From positions 434,001 to 498,000 of the forward strand of contig NZ_CP059492.1 in assembly GCF_014041995.1 (NCBI RefSeq): a stretch of DNA of 64,000 bases, in the 5' to 3' direction. The translations under genes and the position numbers were made by a program. The notes below the pieces were generated by a model, which was not told the DNA's origin, searched no databases, and saw nothing but the letters and a program-made list of their open reading frames with translations. This DNA is from Changpingibacter yushuensis (lineage in GTDB: Bacteria; Actinomycetota; Actinomycetes; Actinomycetales; Actinomycetaceae). Shown piece after piece: positions 35,118-44,653 of the stretch. Within the stretch, counting starts at the first letter, position 1; each line of letters begins with the position of its first letter.

Positions 35118-36378
35118 TGCGGGCTCCTTGTGAGACTTCGCGGACTGTTAGTTCGAGGTGGCCTGCCGAAAGAACGGCGTGCACGGGGGTACCGGCTTCC
35201 ACCTGTGAGGATCGCGAAACCACGTGGCCATCGCGAAGAAGAATAGAATACCCGCGCTCAAGTGTGGATTGCGGTGACAAGGCACGCAACTTTCCTACGA
35301 GCACAGAAGTGTCGAACGCCGCAGCGTCAATGCTGCGGTTCGTGTAGGAGCGCAACCACGAGGTGAGGGATGCGAGATCCTGTTCGCGCACGTCCACCAT
35401 TGTGAATGGGTTGGCGATTGTGGGCCGGCTGGTCAGAGCGTTGAGCTCTGCTTCAGCCTGCGCGATGCGGAGGTCAATGGAGTTGCGGCCGCGGCGCAGG
35501 GCTTCGGCGATGCCAGCCGCCTCTTCAGCCACATCCGGCACGATACGTTTTGCGGCATCCGTTGGTGTGGACGCACGCAGGTCAGCCACGAGGTCAAGAA
35601 TAGGGGAGTCGCCTTCATGGCCGATTGCGGAAACTATTGGTGTGGTGGCTGCTGCCGCTGCCCGCACGAGGCGCTCATCGGAGAAGGGAAGGAGATCTTC
35701 CACGCTTCCGCCGCCGCGTGCCAGAACAATGACGTCCACATCTGCAGCTTCATCCAGCTCAACTAATGCGGCGATCATCGCTTCCACGGCACCAGCGCCT
35801 TGGACTTGGACCTCACGGATGTCGAACGTGGCTGCGGGCCAGCGCAGAGTCGCATTGACCACCACGTCTTCCTTCGCCTTTGTGTTGCGGCCGCAGATGA
35901 GTCCGATCGTGCGCGGCAGGAATGGTAGATGCCGCTTACGGGAGATTTCGAACAGGCCTTCGGCGGCCAGTTGAACCTTGAGAAGTTCAATACGTGCGAG
36001 GATGTCTCCCAAGCCGACCGTGCGGACGTCGTCGGCCCACAAAGACAACGAACCGTTACCTTCGTAGAAGTCAGGTTTGGCACAGACTACGACGCGGCTG
36101 CCGGATTCGACAGTGGCTGGAAGCAGGTGCGTCATGATCTTGACGGTGATAGAGGTGTTTGCCTCGAGATCGCGTAAGGTGAAGAACTGGACCTTCGCTC
36201 CCGGGCGGCGCTGGAGGGTGATGACCTCGCCTTCCACCCATAGGCGGGACATAGCCGCCACGTATTCCCGAATTTTCGCGGAGAGCAGCCGCAGTGGCCA
36301 AGGCCGCTCCGGTGTTGTCTGCGCCGCGTGCTGAGGTAGCTCAGCAGGTACGGGTATTTTTGAAAACATACAAACCAT
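35110..36378 (-). CDS. xseA: Exodeoxyribonuclease VII large subunit
   Basis: XseA is the catalytic subunit of ExoVII. The 422-aa protein has an N-terminal OB fold (LWVEGEVITLQRRPGAKVQFFTLRD), the catalytic domain with VQVQGAGAVEAMIAAL, DVDVIVLARGGGSVEDLLPFSDE and SAIGHEGDSPILD (here HEGDSPI replaces the usual HETDxTL), a helical region, and the end TLERGYSILLRDGHVV. The start is uncertain: ATG at 36378 or 36369, neither with a clear ribosome site; the open frame continues to 36690 but loses similarity. It is divergent from ispH. Confidence 0.93.
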   Translation of the reverse strand: MVCMFSKIPVPAELPQHAAQTTPERPWPLRLLSAKIREYVAAMSRLWVEGEVITLQRRPGAKVQFFTLRDLEANTSITVKIMTHLLPATVESGSRVVVCAKPDFYEGNGSLSLWADDVRTVGLGDILARIELLKVQLAAEGLFEISRKRHLPFLPRTIGLICGRNTKAKEDVVVNATLRWPAATFDIREVQVQGAGAVEAMIAALVELDEAADVDVIVLARGGGSVEDLLPFSDERLVRAAAAATTPIVSAIGHEGDSPILDLVADLRASTPTDAAKRIVPDVAEEAAGIAEALRRGRNSIDLRIAQAEAELNALTSRPTIANPFTMVDVREQDLASLTSWLRSYTNRSIDAAAFDTSVLVGKLRALSPQSTLERGYSILLRDGHVVSRSSQVEAGTPVHAVLSAGHLELTVREVSQGARNV

Positions 36379-36595
36379 GGTTACATGATTTTTGGTTGGG
36401 AATCTGTGCCGTGTGTCCCATCTTTCGGCAAGGTTTCCCAGAATGACTGGGAGATGGACGCCGAGGCCCTCCACGCGGGTTAGAATTCGCCGCTCGCGAA
36501 ACCTGTGACTGGTGTGCTTGGCGGTGCCACAAGCAACCCTGATCGAGTGACCGGCTACTCTCGCGGTTGTGCGAAGGTCCACGTAACCTTGAGGG

Positions 36596-37828
36596 GTGAC
36601 TTCGCAATTCAGCCAGGGCCCCACGATATCGCTCGCAGGAGCATCGGCGTTTCCATCCCACGTTCCGTCCGTGCCATCGCCAGACGGCAAGCGGATTCTG
36701 TTGGCGACCCCGCGCGGCTACTGCGCAGGCGTTGACCGCGCCGTGGATGCCGTGGAAAAGGCGCTGGAACTCTATGGCGCTCCCGTCTACGTGCGCAAAG
36801 AAATTGTCCACAACAAGTATGTTGTGGAAACACTCACCAAGCGTGGGGCAATCTTTGTTTCTGAGACAGATGAGGTACCCGAAGGTGCCCGCGTGGTGTT
36901 CTCCGCTCACGGTGTTTCCCCGCAGGTTCATCGCGAAGCGGCCGCACGCCACCTGCAGACGATCGATGCTACGTGCCCACTGGTCACCAAGGTCCACAAG
37001 CAAGCCGTTCGTTACGCCGACGACGATTACGACATCCTGTTGATTGGCCACACCGGGCACGAGGAAGTGGAAGGCACGCAAGGCGAGGCACCTGATCACA
37101 TCCAAGTGGTGAATGGGCCAGATGAGGTTGGTGCTGTGGAGGTGCGCGATCCAGACAAAGTGGTGTGGATCTCTCAAACCACGCTCTCAGTGGATGAGAC
37201 GATGCGGACTGTGGAGTTGCTTCGCGAACGGTTCCCGCATCTCATCGATCCGCCATCTGATGACATCTGCTACGCCACCCAAAACCGTCAGGGCGCTGTC
37301 AAGGCCATGGCAGCTAAGTGCGACGTGGTGATCGTGGTTGGTTCTGCGAACTCTTCAAACTCTGTGCGCCTTGTAGAGGTCGCTCTGGAGGCTGGCGCAG
37401 GCGCCGCCTATCGTGTGGATCATGCAGAAGAGGTTCTTCCGGAGTGGATGGAAGGTGCAACAACGGTCGGTCTGACTTCTGGCGCGTCGGTGCCCGAGAT
37501 TCTGGTTCGCGATGTGGTGGAGAATTTGGGAGGGCTCGGCTATACCGAAGTGGATCTTGTGACCACAGCCAGCGAAGATATTCGCTTCTCATTGCCGAAG
37601 AACCTGCGGGCAGACTTGAAAGCAGTTGGTGCACACCCCGATCGGCCGCACAAGGTGCGCGAGGTACGGGCCGGTGTTTCGCAGGTGGGTGCACCGGAGG
37701 CGGGTGCTCCAGGGGTGGGTGTTGGTGAAGCTATCGGGGTTGCCCCGGAGAATGTTGCTGGCGCGCACGATGGCGATTCACCTCAGGCGAGGGCTAGCGA
37801 AGCTAGCGCGGCCACATCTGTGCAGTGA
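36596..37828 (+). CDS. ispH: 4-hydroxy-3-methylbut-2-enyl diphosphate reductase
   Basis: IspH makes IPP and DMAPP in the last step of the MEP pathway. The 410-aa protein has the three iron-sulfur cysteines at about 43 (PRGYCAGV), 127 (DATCPLV) and 225 (ICYATQNRQ), plus [11 protein letters not shown] and [10 protein letters not shown]. After about residue 340 there is a Gly/Ala/Val-rich tail of roughly 70 residues, longer than usual. The GTG at 36596 has no spaced Shine-Dalgarno, but TAACCT ends 6 nt upstream, so a leaderless mRNA is possible. The next gene overlaps its stop. Confidence 0.95.
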   Translation: MTSQFSQGPTISLAGASAFPSHVPSVPSPDGKRILLATPRGYCAGVDRAVDAVEKALELYGAPVYVRKEIVHNKYVVETLTKRGAIFVSETDEVPEGARVVFSAHGVSPQVHREAAARHLQTIDATCPLVTKVHKQAVRYADDDYDILLIGHTGHEEVEGTQGEAPDHIQVVNGPDEVGAVEVRDPDKVVWISQTTLSVDETMRTVELLRERFPHLIDPPSDDICYATQNRQGAVKAMAAKCDVVIVVGSANSSNSVRLVEVALEAGAGAAYRVDHAEEVLPEWMEGATTVGLTSGASVPEILVRDVVENLGGLGYTEVDLVTTASEDIRFSLPKNLRADLKAVGAHPDRPHKVREVRAGVSQVGAPEAGAPGVGVGEAIGVAPENVAGAHDGDSPQARASEASAATSVQ

Positions 37829-38625
37829 TGGATCAGTTCGAAAGCTCAGAGGAACACCCGAGCGCTCACGAACGTGCATCTGGTGGCCAAGAGGAGTTCC
37901 TCGATTCCACGATGGATCCCTTCGACACCCATATGGATGGAGCCGGCTTGATCGGCGAACTCTTTGGTGCGGGCAATCCTGAGAAAGCCGTGCAGATGGC
38001 GGCATATATGCGTGACCAGTTCCTTTTCTTGGGACTCACTACACCTGAACGTCGCGCTATCACGAAGTCGTATTTCTCCGTTGCTAGGCGTGATCCGCGT
38101 CCGGATTGGGCATTTGTGGCACAGTGTTGGGCGTTGCCGCATCGCGAGTTTCAATACGTTGCTGCTGACTACCTATTCGCCGTTCGGAAGATGCTCAGCG
38201 GCGAGGATCTGGAGAGGGTGCGAGCGCTCGCGATATCCAAACCATGGTGGGATAGTGTTGATTCACTCCAGAAGAGTGTGAGCCACATTGTTGCGGCCAA
38301 TCCGGAGTTGAAGTCCGTGATGCTCCAGTGGGCTGTGGATGAGAGCTTCTGGATTCGGCGTCTTGCTATTGATCACCAGCTGACGTGGAAGCACCTGACC
38401 GACGAGGCCCTATTGGCGACGATCATTGAGCTGAACCTCGGATCTACGCAGTTCTTCATCAACAAGGCAATTGGGTGGGCTCTGCGGGATTACTCGAAGA
38501 GTAACCCGGCGTGGGTGGGTGAGTTCATTGACGCGCATCGCGCCGATCTATCGGCGCTTTCGATTCGAGAAGGATCGAAGTATTTGGGCAATACGGACAA
38601 CACTGCTGCGGCTGCAACCACCTAG
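37825..38625 (+). CDS. AlkD-like DNA alkylation repair protein
   Basis: The 266-aa all-helical protein matches the HEAT-repeat DNA glycosylase family: [59 protein letters not shown], and [21 protein letters not shown]. AlkD enzymes excise 3- and 7-alkyl purines without flipping. The start is GTG overlapping the ispH stop (GTGATG), with an ATG next. The first 35 residues are an acidic extension. Coupling to ispH is positional only. Confidence 0.9.
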   Translation: MMDQFESSEEHPSAHERASGGQEEFLDSTMDPFDTHMDGAGLIGELFGAGNPEKAVQMAAYMRDQFLFLGLTTPERRAITKSYFSVARRDPRPDWAFVAQCWALPHREFQYVAADYLFAVRKMLSGEDLERVRALAISKPWWDSVDSLQKSVSHIVAANPELKSVMLQWAVDESFWIRRLAIDHQLTWKHLTDEALLATIIELNLGSTQFFINKAIGWALRDYSKSNPAWVGEFIDAHRADLSALSIREGSKYLGNTDNTAAAATT

Positions 38626-39809
38626 TCGATAGTCAGTTCGGCAGTGGTTAGGCTACGCACTTGGGCATCGTCAGAGGTCACTGGCTTGGGCGCGGGAACA
38701 TTGGATTCAAGCGACTCAAACTCGCGGGCGGTAACAAGAACGCGAGACTCCAAAGAGGCCACCGTCTTGTTGTAGTTCTTGACTGAGCTGCGGAGAGAGT
38801 TGCCAAGTGAGTCAAGATGACCGGCCACAACCCCGAGCCTCTGAACCAAAGTGCGGCCGAGGTTCATGATGTCTTGAGATTCTTGGGTGATCTGGGTGGT
38901 GGCCCATACCGCTGCAACTGAGCGCAGGAGTGCCAACAGGGAACTTGGGGAAGTTGGCGATATTCCTGCGCGGAGTGCATCTTCGAGAAGTGTTGGATCA
39001 CTGGAAAGTGCCTCAGAGAGAAGCGATTCGGCAGGCAAGAACATGACGGTCAACTGGGGTGAACCCGGGAAATCGGCAGGGTAGTTCCGCTTGATGAGTG
39101 CGTTGACGTGCCCGCGAAGGGCCTTCGCGTGATCGGCCATGAGACCTGCGCGTTGGGTTTCAGACACGTGATCTGATCCCTCAATGGCTTGAGCCCGCAT
39201 CAGAGAGTTGAGCGGCACTTTGGCATCGATAGCGAGGTGGCCCCCGCCTGGCAAGTGGATCAGCATATCGGGGCGTGAGGCAGACCCATTGATTGATAGC
39301 TTTCCTGTGCTCAACTGAGTAGAGAAATCCACGTGTTGCAGCATTCCGGCGGCTTCAACGATTCGGCGCAACTCCACCTCACCCCACGTACCGCGGGTTG
39401 AGGTGGAGGTCAGAGCGGTGCGCAGCGTGGAGGTTTCCCTTGCCAGTTCTTGCTGAGTGCGCGCAGCGGTTGAAAGCTGTTCCCGCAACTCTGCTCCTTG
39501 GGCGGCGTTGACCTTGCCGAGGCGTTGGACCTTCTGGTCCAACGCCTCCAACTGCTGGCCCAACGGAGCGAGTGAACGCATCACGTTGTTGTCCTGACGT
39601 GCCCGTTCAATAAGGCCGTTGTTCTCCTGTTCAAGCCGAGCTGCGCGCGCACCAGCAGCGCTGGCTTCCGCCTGCAACTGGCCCAGGCGAGCATTATCCC
39701 GATCCACACTGCCACGCCCGTGCGCTACGGCATACAGATACCCGATGGCGGCGCCGACGCCGATACATAGGAGCACGAGCAAGATGAGAACGATTGGAGA
39801 GAGGGTCAT
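38622..39809 (-). CDS. rmuC: DNA recombination protein RmuC
   Basis: RmuC limits inversions at short inverted repeats. The 395-aa protein has an N-terminal membrane anchor (about 5-28), a coiled coil (about 35-130) and the RmuC nuclease-like core: RGTWGEVELRRIVEAAGMLQ, ASRPDMLIHLPGGGHLAIDAKVPL and MFLPAESLLSEAL. Its end overlaps the AlkD-like gene end by 4 bp in a convergent arrangement. Confidence 0.93.
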   Translation of the reverse strand: MTLSPIVLILLVLLCIGVGAAIGYLYAVAHGRGSVDRDNARLGQLQAEASAAGARAARLEQENNGLIERARQDNNVMRSLAPLGQQLEALDQKVQRLGKVNAAQGAELREQLSTAARTQQELARETSTLRTALTSTSTRGTWGEVELRRIVEAAGMLQHVDFSTQLSTGKLSINGSASRPDMLIHLPGGGHLAIDAKVPLNSLMRAQAIEGSDHVSETQRAGLMADHAKALRGHVNALIKRNYPADFPGSPQLTVMFLPAESLLSEALSSDPTLLEDALRAGISPTSPSSLLALLRSVAAVWATTQITQESQDIMNLGRTLVQRLGVVAGHLDSLGNSLRSSVKNYNKTVASLESRVLVTAREFESLESNVPAPKPVTSDDAQVRSLTTAELTID

Positions 39810-39933
39810 AGGTTTAGTGAACCATGCTTGTAGGACACATTCTGTGGCATCAACGCGGGTGTGAGCATGGCCTGGACCTCAGTGTCAGGTGCTCAACACA
39901 AACCGACTCTTGTGGGCAGCTAGACTTGGCTGC

Positions 39934-41013
39934 GTGTCACTGACTATTGGAATTGCCGGCCTACCGAACGTCGGAAAATCGACCCTGTTCAATGCGCTGA
40001 CCCGCGCAACCGTACTCGCAGCCAACTATCCGTTCGCGACTATCGAACCGAACGTCGGCGTCGTCCCTCTTCCGGACAAACGCCTGGACGTACTTTCGGA
40101 TCTGTTCCACTCTCAGAAGGTAGTGCCTGCAACTGTCTCTTTTGTGGACATCGCGGGAATCGTTCGCGGTGCATCTCAAGGTGAGGGGCTCGGCAACCAG
40201 TTCTTGGCGAACATTCGTGAGGCCGACGCAATCTGCCTCGTGACACGTGCGTTTGCTGATCCCGATGTGGTCCATGTTGAAGGACGCGTTGATCCTCTGG
40301 ATGATATTGAGACGGTCACAACCGAGCTGATTCTGGCTGACATGCAGACCCTTGAGCGTCAGATTCCGCGAATTCAGAAGGAAGTCACGGGCAAGAAGAC
40401 ACCGAAGGAAGTGCTCGCCACAGCCGAAGCCGCGTTGAAGCTGCTCGAAGAGGGCAAGGTCATTTCCGCGAACAACAAGGATTTTGAACCCGAGATCCTT
40501 AAGCAGTTCCAGCTCATGAGCGCGAAGCCGTTTATCTACGTTTTCAATACTGACGACGACGGCCTGGCCGATACGTCCATGCAAGCCAAGCTTCGTGAGT
40601 CCGTGGCACCGGCTGAAGCAATCTTCCTTGATGCCAAGTTCGAATCAGAGTTGATTGAACTTGAGCCTGACGAAGCAAAGGAGATGCTGGAGTCTACTGG
40701 TCAGGCAGAGTCTGGATTGGATCAGTTGGCCCGGGTTGGTTTTGACACGCTGGGGTTGCAAACCTACCTCACAGCTGGTGAAAAGGAATCGCGTGCGTGG
40801 ACCATTCATAAGGGTGACACAGCGCCCAAGGCTGCGGGTGTTATCCACACCGACTTTGAAAAGGGCTTCATTAAGGCGGAAATCGTTTCGTACGAGGACC
40901 TCGTGGAGTACGGATCGGTTGCGGAAGCTCGCGCGCACGGCAAGGTGCGAATGGAAGGCAAGGACTACGTGATGGCCGACGGCGACGTGGTGGAGTTTAG
41001 GTTTAACGTTTGA
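39934..41013 (+). CDS. ychF: Redox-regulated ATPase/GTPase YchF
   Basis: YchF is a ribosome-binding Obg-family P-loop protein that prefers ATP. The 359-aa protein has G1 [15 protein letters not shown], the following [14 protein letters not shown]3 [19 protein letters not shown], the ATP-preferring NTDD-type motif in place of NKxD (YVFNTDDDG), and a C-terminal TGS domain ([20 protein letters not shown]). The GTG at 39934 is chosen by family start; TAGACT at 39921-39926 suggests a leaderless mRNA. The island of broken genes begins directly after it. Confidence 0.96.
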   Translation: MSLTIGIAGLPNVGKSTLFNALTRATVLAANYPFATIEPNVGVVPLPDKRLDVLSDLFHSQKVVPATVSFVDIAGIVRGASQGEGLGNQFLANIREADAICLVTRAFADPDVVHVEGRVDPLDDIETVTTELILADMQTLERQIPRIQKEVTGKKTPKEVLATAEAALKLLEEGKVISANNKDFEPEILKQFQLMSAKPFIYVFNTDDDGLADTSMQAKLRESVAPAEAIFLDAKFESELIELEPDEAKEMLESTGQAESGLDQLARVGFDTLGLQTYLTAGEKESRAWTIHKGDTAPKAAGVIHTDFEKGFIKAEIVSYEDLVEYGSVAEARAHGKVRMEGKDYVMADGDVVEFRFNV

Positions 41014-41471
41014 GGTGCGTGATGGTGGAGACTCCGACATCTCCCGCTGAGAAGTGAGTCCCCCGGACCTGGCCCGGCTCGAACGGGCTGCCACCCTCTC
41101 CAAGCAGCGGGCGGGCTGCTCCCTTACCGGGTAGGCGCAGCTTGGGCAGGCTCAAGGCCATGCTACCACTCGTAGACGTCGCAGGACGCTGCGGCGAGTC
41201 TACTGGTGACGGGGAAGTGTCTTGGCGAATCGATCCAGACCTACTCACACCCACCCAGCAAATACTCACAGTGCACGGAACGCAAAGAACTCCGTCATAG
41301 TTGGACGTGCCATCGACGACGACGCGCCAATGCCGCCCGCTGGGCAAGTCAATAGGAGCTGGGCACCGACGGCCGGGTCGAGTATTCGCTGACTGGCGTT
41401 AGCGTAGGCGGTCCTCATCCGCACTGATAGAACGAGGCCAAGGCCCATGACTTCTGTGGGGGCAATTGGGC
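41014..41471. other. Gene-free stretch after ychF
   Basis: No intact gene is convincing here. A minus-strand open frame (41003-41347) has a plausible-looking end (SLPKLRLPGKGAARP, later [11 protein letters not shown]) but no start, no ribosome site and no family I recognise. It may be the tail of a lost gene. Confidence 0.5.
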
Positions 41472-42179
41472 TTATCTGTGCAGTTGTTTCAATGTGGAAA
41501 TCAGCCAGGCAAGCTGAGCTGGGTCTTGTATCAGCATTACTTTGGGGCCATCGGCTTGATTGGCCCATGCGAACATCCGGTCGTGTTTATGAGTGAAGCT
41601 CCTGAAGTGCCATGCGATTATTGACTTCTTTGAGAACACTGTGCTCCACGACTCGACGTTGCCATTGCAGGACTGCTCCTTTGTGACGAGTCGTCGCATG
41701 GTGCGGCGGATCAGGCGCGAAAGGCTGAGCCACCGCGGATAGTCGAGTCCGATTACCACCTCGACTCGAGTCAGAACGAGGTCGAGGAACTGGCTATACG
41801 CCGAATCGAAAATCCAGTGCTCGTTGCCAACTTCCGATGCGACCATCGTCTCTATTTCATCAACCGGTTGAGGGGTCCAGTTCGGTAGCTAGCCGAACTC
41901 CTCGTCAACCAAGTGGACGGGCAACTCGAGAATCTCTCCCAAGGATAGAGCGGCTGTTGACTTACCCGAACCGGTCACCCCATAAACGAGAATACGGCTG
42001 GCCGAAACGACGTCGTCCAGAGTTCCAACGGGCACCACGCAATTGTAGGCTATCCGGCCTCCAGGCACCCTCGTCCGTGGCTTCATGCTCGCGATGATGG
42101 CCTCGGCATGAGCCCGTAACGCGTCGAGCGGGACTTCAAGTGGGTGGGGAATTCCTGGAAGCTCGGGGGCGCGCTTCAC
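41472..42179 (-). pseudogene. P-loop kinase/AAA-type ATPase gene interrupted by one amber codon
   Basis: Two open pieces in the same frame join into a single 235-residue product apart from one TAG (41891-41889). The first piece has the P-loop YGVTGSGKSTAALSLGEILE followed by LPVHLVDEEFG; the second continues PNWTPQPVDEIETMVASEVG, then WIFDSAYSQFLDLVLTRVEV, IGLDYPRWLSLSRLIRRT and IAWHFRSFTHKHDRM. The order and motifs match adenylate kinase-like actinobacterial ATPases, and the stop most simply came from TGG (Trp). The whole product would be cytoplasmic. A sequencing error, or read-through, cannot be ruled out. Confidence 0.75.
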
Positions 42180-42180
42180 C

Positions 42181-42648
42181 GAGCGTGAGAAACGACCTCT
42201 GCATGGCAGGCTCGGTCAGGGACGTCTGCGCGCGTTCGCGCTGGGAACCCGCATCACCTGGGAGACTGTTGGTCAAGATGCCACGGGTGCGTTCAAGATG
42301 ACTCGCGTGTCGTCGACCATTGATCATCGTAATGACTTCTCCGGCCCCGATCCTGTCGATGCCTAGGGACCGACCTACACGGAGTTCCGAGCTGAAGGTC
42401 GAGACTCGCTAGGCAGGCTGGAAGGTGACTCTGCGCGGCCGCGCATCGGTGCGGCCCTCGCTCTGCATCTGTTGACTTTCCCGCTGATCGAAGTCCGGTA
42501 CGGCGGAGTCAAGATCGACCCCGCCGCAAGCATTGAGCGAGGAAGAGCTTTCTCTCGGTTCGCCAATGAGCTGGGAAATCGATCAGGGGTTACGGAAATC
42601 CTGCGTCGGGATGACGTTTGTCGCGTCAGTGATACCGAAGAGTATTGA
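42181..42648 (+). pseudogene. Remnant of a GHKL (Hsp90-like) ATP-binding protein
   Basis: One plus-strand frame, with an internal TAG at 42364, reads LGQGRLRAFALGTRITWETV, then DHRNDFSGPDPVDA, the stop, and GPTYTEFRAEGRDSLGRLEG, LHLLTFPLIEVRYGGVKIDP and ASIERG. The G-x-G-R..LG..v.W block, a T-x-F strand and the EVRYGG-x-KIDP strand are like the GHKL ATPase domains of large actinobacterial ATP-binding proteins. The start and the C-terminal part are missing. It abuts the kinase pseudogene head to head. Family assignment is from memory of the motif pattern and is moderate. Confidence 0.45.
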
Positions 42649-43158
42649 GTCTGAGGTCTTGACCGAGAAGGCACTTGCCACGCTGCTCTCGACGCGTCGT
42701 GTCATCCCAGACTTGCATGGAATGGACTTCGACGACTTAGACGACGTAAGTCCGATGTTGGCATCGCATACTGAGTTGAGCACGAAGGGATCGTAGTTTG
42801 ATGCCGTTGCAGCCAAGGTCGCTGCTGCAGCGGTCGCGCTCACTGCTCTGGGGCGAAGGTGGTTCGCAACTCCTATTCTTCGTCAGTGAGAGGGTAGCCA
42901 ATTCCCAACGGGCACCACACCCGGGTGACTCCCGATCAATCAAGCTCGCTCTTATCTGTTCATCTTGATCACTGATCGTCATAACACACGGAAACTGGTG
43001 GAGTTTGGACACGTGACCTGAGGGTTTGGTCATGAGTTCTACGTGCCAGTGTGGGGCGCTGAGGGAACGTTTCGGCTTTCCGCGAGAATCTTGTCAAGGG
43101 TGTGGGTGGGCTTTCGTGTATACAATTACTTTAGGAACAAGATGGAGGAGGTGCCGTT
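42649..43158. other. Gene-free stretch before the Fic module
   Basis: No gene is supported. Short open frames on both strands lack starts or ribosome sites. The last 60 bp probably hold the promoter of the Fic operon (GTATACAATTACTTTAGG, 43118-43135, is AT-rich against its surroundings). Confidence 0.5.
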
Positions 43159-43314
43159 ATGAAACGCAAGAACGTTACGGCTGAAGCAATTCGTCGTTCT
43201 GCTATGCGTTCGATTCGGGCTTCCGCTGCGCTTGAGAATCGCTCGGTCCCTGTTGATTCCAAACGTTCAGACCGTGTTGAGCGTTTCTTAGTGAGCCGTG
43301 AGAAACGATCCTAA
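43159..43314 (+). CDS. Fic antitoxin (class I, VbhA-like)
   Basis: A 51-aa basic helical protein (start MKRKNVTAEAIRRSAMRSIR) with GGAGGAGGTG 7 nt before the ATG. Residues 22-27 read SAALEN, matching the Fic inhibitory helix motif (S/T)xxxE(G/N), whose Glu blocks ATP gamma-phosphate positioning. Its TAA shares one base with the fic ATG (TAATG), so the pair is translationally coupled. Size, motif and order match class I Fic antitoxins such as VbhA. Confidence 0.85.
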   Translation: MKRKNVTAEAIRRSAMRSIRASAALENRSVPVDSKRSDRVERFLVSREKRS

Positions 43315-43937
43315 TGAACCTCGATCCTGGCTATGGCGAGACGCCGATAACGCCAGACGAGGCTAGTGCGCTAACTGCGCGCGCTCGGGAAATATTCGGT
43401 GACCAGCCAAACAAGGCCGATCTGTTTGAAGTTGAGCAGGCGATCGCAGATGAAGTCAGCATCGCGCTTCAAAGCCAAATCGTTGAAGGGCAACTTGTTC
43501 TCAAGGATCTTCTTGGCGACGCTTTCCTAAGAGCACTGCACGCCAAGCTCTATGGGGACTTATGGACGTGGGCAGGCATATATAGACACCGAGAGCTAAG
43601 TATTGGTATCGACCCGGCCTACATCGCAACTGAGATGCGAGCCAGTCTTCAGAACATAGAGTATCGCTGGGACCACACCAGTGACTGGACTGCCCGCGAA
43701 CTTGGCATCGCTGTTCACGCTGAAACGGTTAGAATTCATGGGTTTGTTGATGGGAATGGTCGTGTCACACGGCTTCTCGCTGATCTAGTGTTCCTGGCGG
43801 CTCAGGAGATGGACAGTTTGTTTGAGAGTTACGACTGGGAAGTTGACAAGAAGCAGTACATTGCGCTGCTGAAGCAGTATGACGTTAGTCGTGACCCTAA
43901 ACCACTAGCTGAGTTCATACCCGTAATCCAGATGTGA
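43314..43937 (+). CDS. fic: Fic domain toxin (AMPylase)
   Basis: Fic proteins transfer AMP (or another phosphate moiety) to protein hydroxyls. The 207-aa protein has the active-site motif HGFVDGNGRVTR (142-153), with Gly in place of the usual Pro after His; the catalytic His, the acidic residue, GNGR and the final Arg are kept. LHAKLYGDLWTWAGIYR (about 75-91) is the conserved lead-in, and the flap segment is around IDPAYIATEM. No inhibitory helix lies within the protein; it is supplied by the upstream small gene. A broken second copy occurs at 45128. The target is unknown (gyrase/topo IV for some relatives). Confidence 0.92.
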   Translation: MNLDPGYGETPITPDEASALTARAREIFGDQPNKADLFEVEQAIADEVSIALQSQIVEGQLVLKDLLGDAFLRALHAKLYGDLWTWAGIYRHRELSIGIDPAYIATEMRASLQNIEYRWDHTSDWTARELGIAVHAETVRIHGFVDGNGRVTRLLADLVFLAAQEMDSLFESYDWEVDKKQYIALLKQYDVSRDPKPLAEFIPVIQM

Positions 43938-44021
43938 GTCACGCAGGATCATCTCTAGGTAAGGGTCAATGATGCTGCGGCATAACAGGTTTTTCCTCAC
44001 CAATGCTCCTAGGATCCTGAC

Positions 44022-44063
44022 GTGTATCGGCTACGGAACTCGGTGGAATGGCGTTTCAATCTG
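44022..44063. repeat. Transposase-like coding scrap, copy A
   Basis: This stretch and 44923-44964 match at about 30 of 36 core bases, and five of six differences fall on one codon position. The plus frame reads DVYRLRNSVEWRFNL then stop, reminiscent of the RN-x-VER-x-F block near the end of IS5-type transposases. The minus frame (LKRHSTEFRSRY) would resemble an IS3 OrfA start instead. Too short to decide. Confidence 0.4.
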
Positions 44064-44109
44064 TGATTATGGGGTTGGTGTGGGCGACCCTAGGTTGACC
44101 TGAGATTAC

Positions 44110-44131
44110 GTACGACTTGTACAAGTGGTAC
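44110..44131. promoter_or_regulatory. Operator of the Phd/RelE module
   Basis: A 22-bp palindrome centred between 44120 and 44121, with one mismatch, has the perfect core ACTTGTACAAGT and outer GTAC arms. It overlaps the probable promoter (TACGCT, 44129-44134, just before the GTG). TGTACA is the known core of YefM/YoeB operators, so autoregulation by the toxin-antitoxin complex is likely. Confidence 0.75.
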
Positions 44132-44140
44132 GCTTTTGGC

Positions 44141-44386
44141 GTGATTTCCGTGACTCTCTCCCAGTTTCGTAGCCAGCAGAGTGATTACATCGCCGCTGCG
44201 CAGCGCGAGCCTGTTGAGATTACCTCTCGTGGGGTGGGTCGCCGAGCTGTGGTGGTGTCTCCGGAGTTTTTCGACCGTGCGATGCAGGCGCTTGAAGATC
44301 AAGAAGATATCCGTGCCGCGGCAGAAGCGCGTCGCGAGGATGGCCGCATCTCTCACGATGATCTTATGCGCGAACTCGGCTTGTGA
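44141..44386 (+). CDS. Phd/YefM-family antitoxin
   Basis: The 81-aa protein has the Phd N-terminal DNA-binding fold (VTLSQFRSQQSDYIAAAQRE then PVEITSRGVGRRAVVVSPEF) and a charged C-terminus (AAAEARREDGRISHDDLMRE) that would wrap the toxin. The GTG at 44141 is chosen because family members start just before this strand; transcription may be leaderless. relE starts 10 bp downstream. Confidence 0.88.
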   Translation: MISVTLSQFRSQQSDYIAAAQREPVEITSRGVGRRAVVVSPEFFDRAMQALEDQEDIRAAAEARREDGRISHDDLMRELGL

Positions 44387-44395
44387 ATCGAGCTG

Positions 44396-44653
44396 ATGAC
44401 TTACGCCATTAGCTACGTGCCCTCGGCAGAAAAAGCGATGCTAAAGCTAGACCGAGTGACGGTTCGTCGTGTGGCTGACGCAATTAGTGAACTTGCGTCT
44501 GAGCTGCGACCGCTTGGGTGCCTCCAAATGAAGGGTGGCGATGGGGAACTCCGCATACGGGTTGGCGACTACCGAGTTGTCTATGACGTGCGAGACGAGG
44601 AGCTAGTTGTCCTCGTGTTGCGCCTCGGTCATCGCCGCGAGATCTATCGCTGA
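44396..44653 (+). CDS. RelE/ParE-superfamily toxin
   Basis: The 85-aa protein is a typical RelE fold: YAISYVPSAEKAMLKLDR, a helical middle, then LQMKGGDGELRIRVGDYRVV and YDVRDEELVVLVLRLGHRRE IYR at the end. The C-terminal His-Arg-Arg-x-x-Tyr-Arg set matches ribosome-dependent RelE mRNA endonucleases. It pairs with the Phd-type antitoxin. Confidence 0.9.
   Translation: MTYAISYVPSAEKAMLKLDRVTVRRVADAISELASELRPLGCLQMKGGDGELRIRVGDYRVVYDVRDEELVVLVLRLGHRREIYR

Noticed and set aside
41003-41347. Minus-strand ORF after ychF
   Set aside because: It overlaps the ychF end, has no start signal and matches no family I know; kept only as a note on the gap.
42533-42796. Plus-strand ORF within the GHKL remnant region
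   Set aside because: It is a shifted frame over the remnant with no family motif and no ribosome site.
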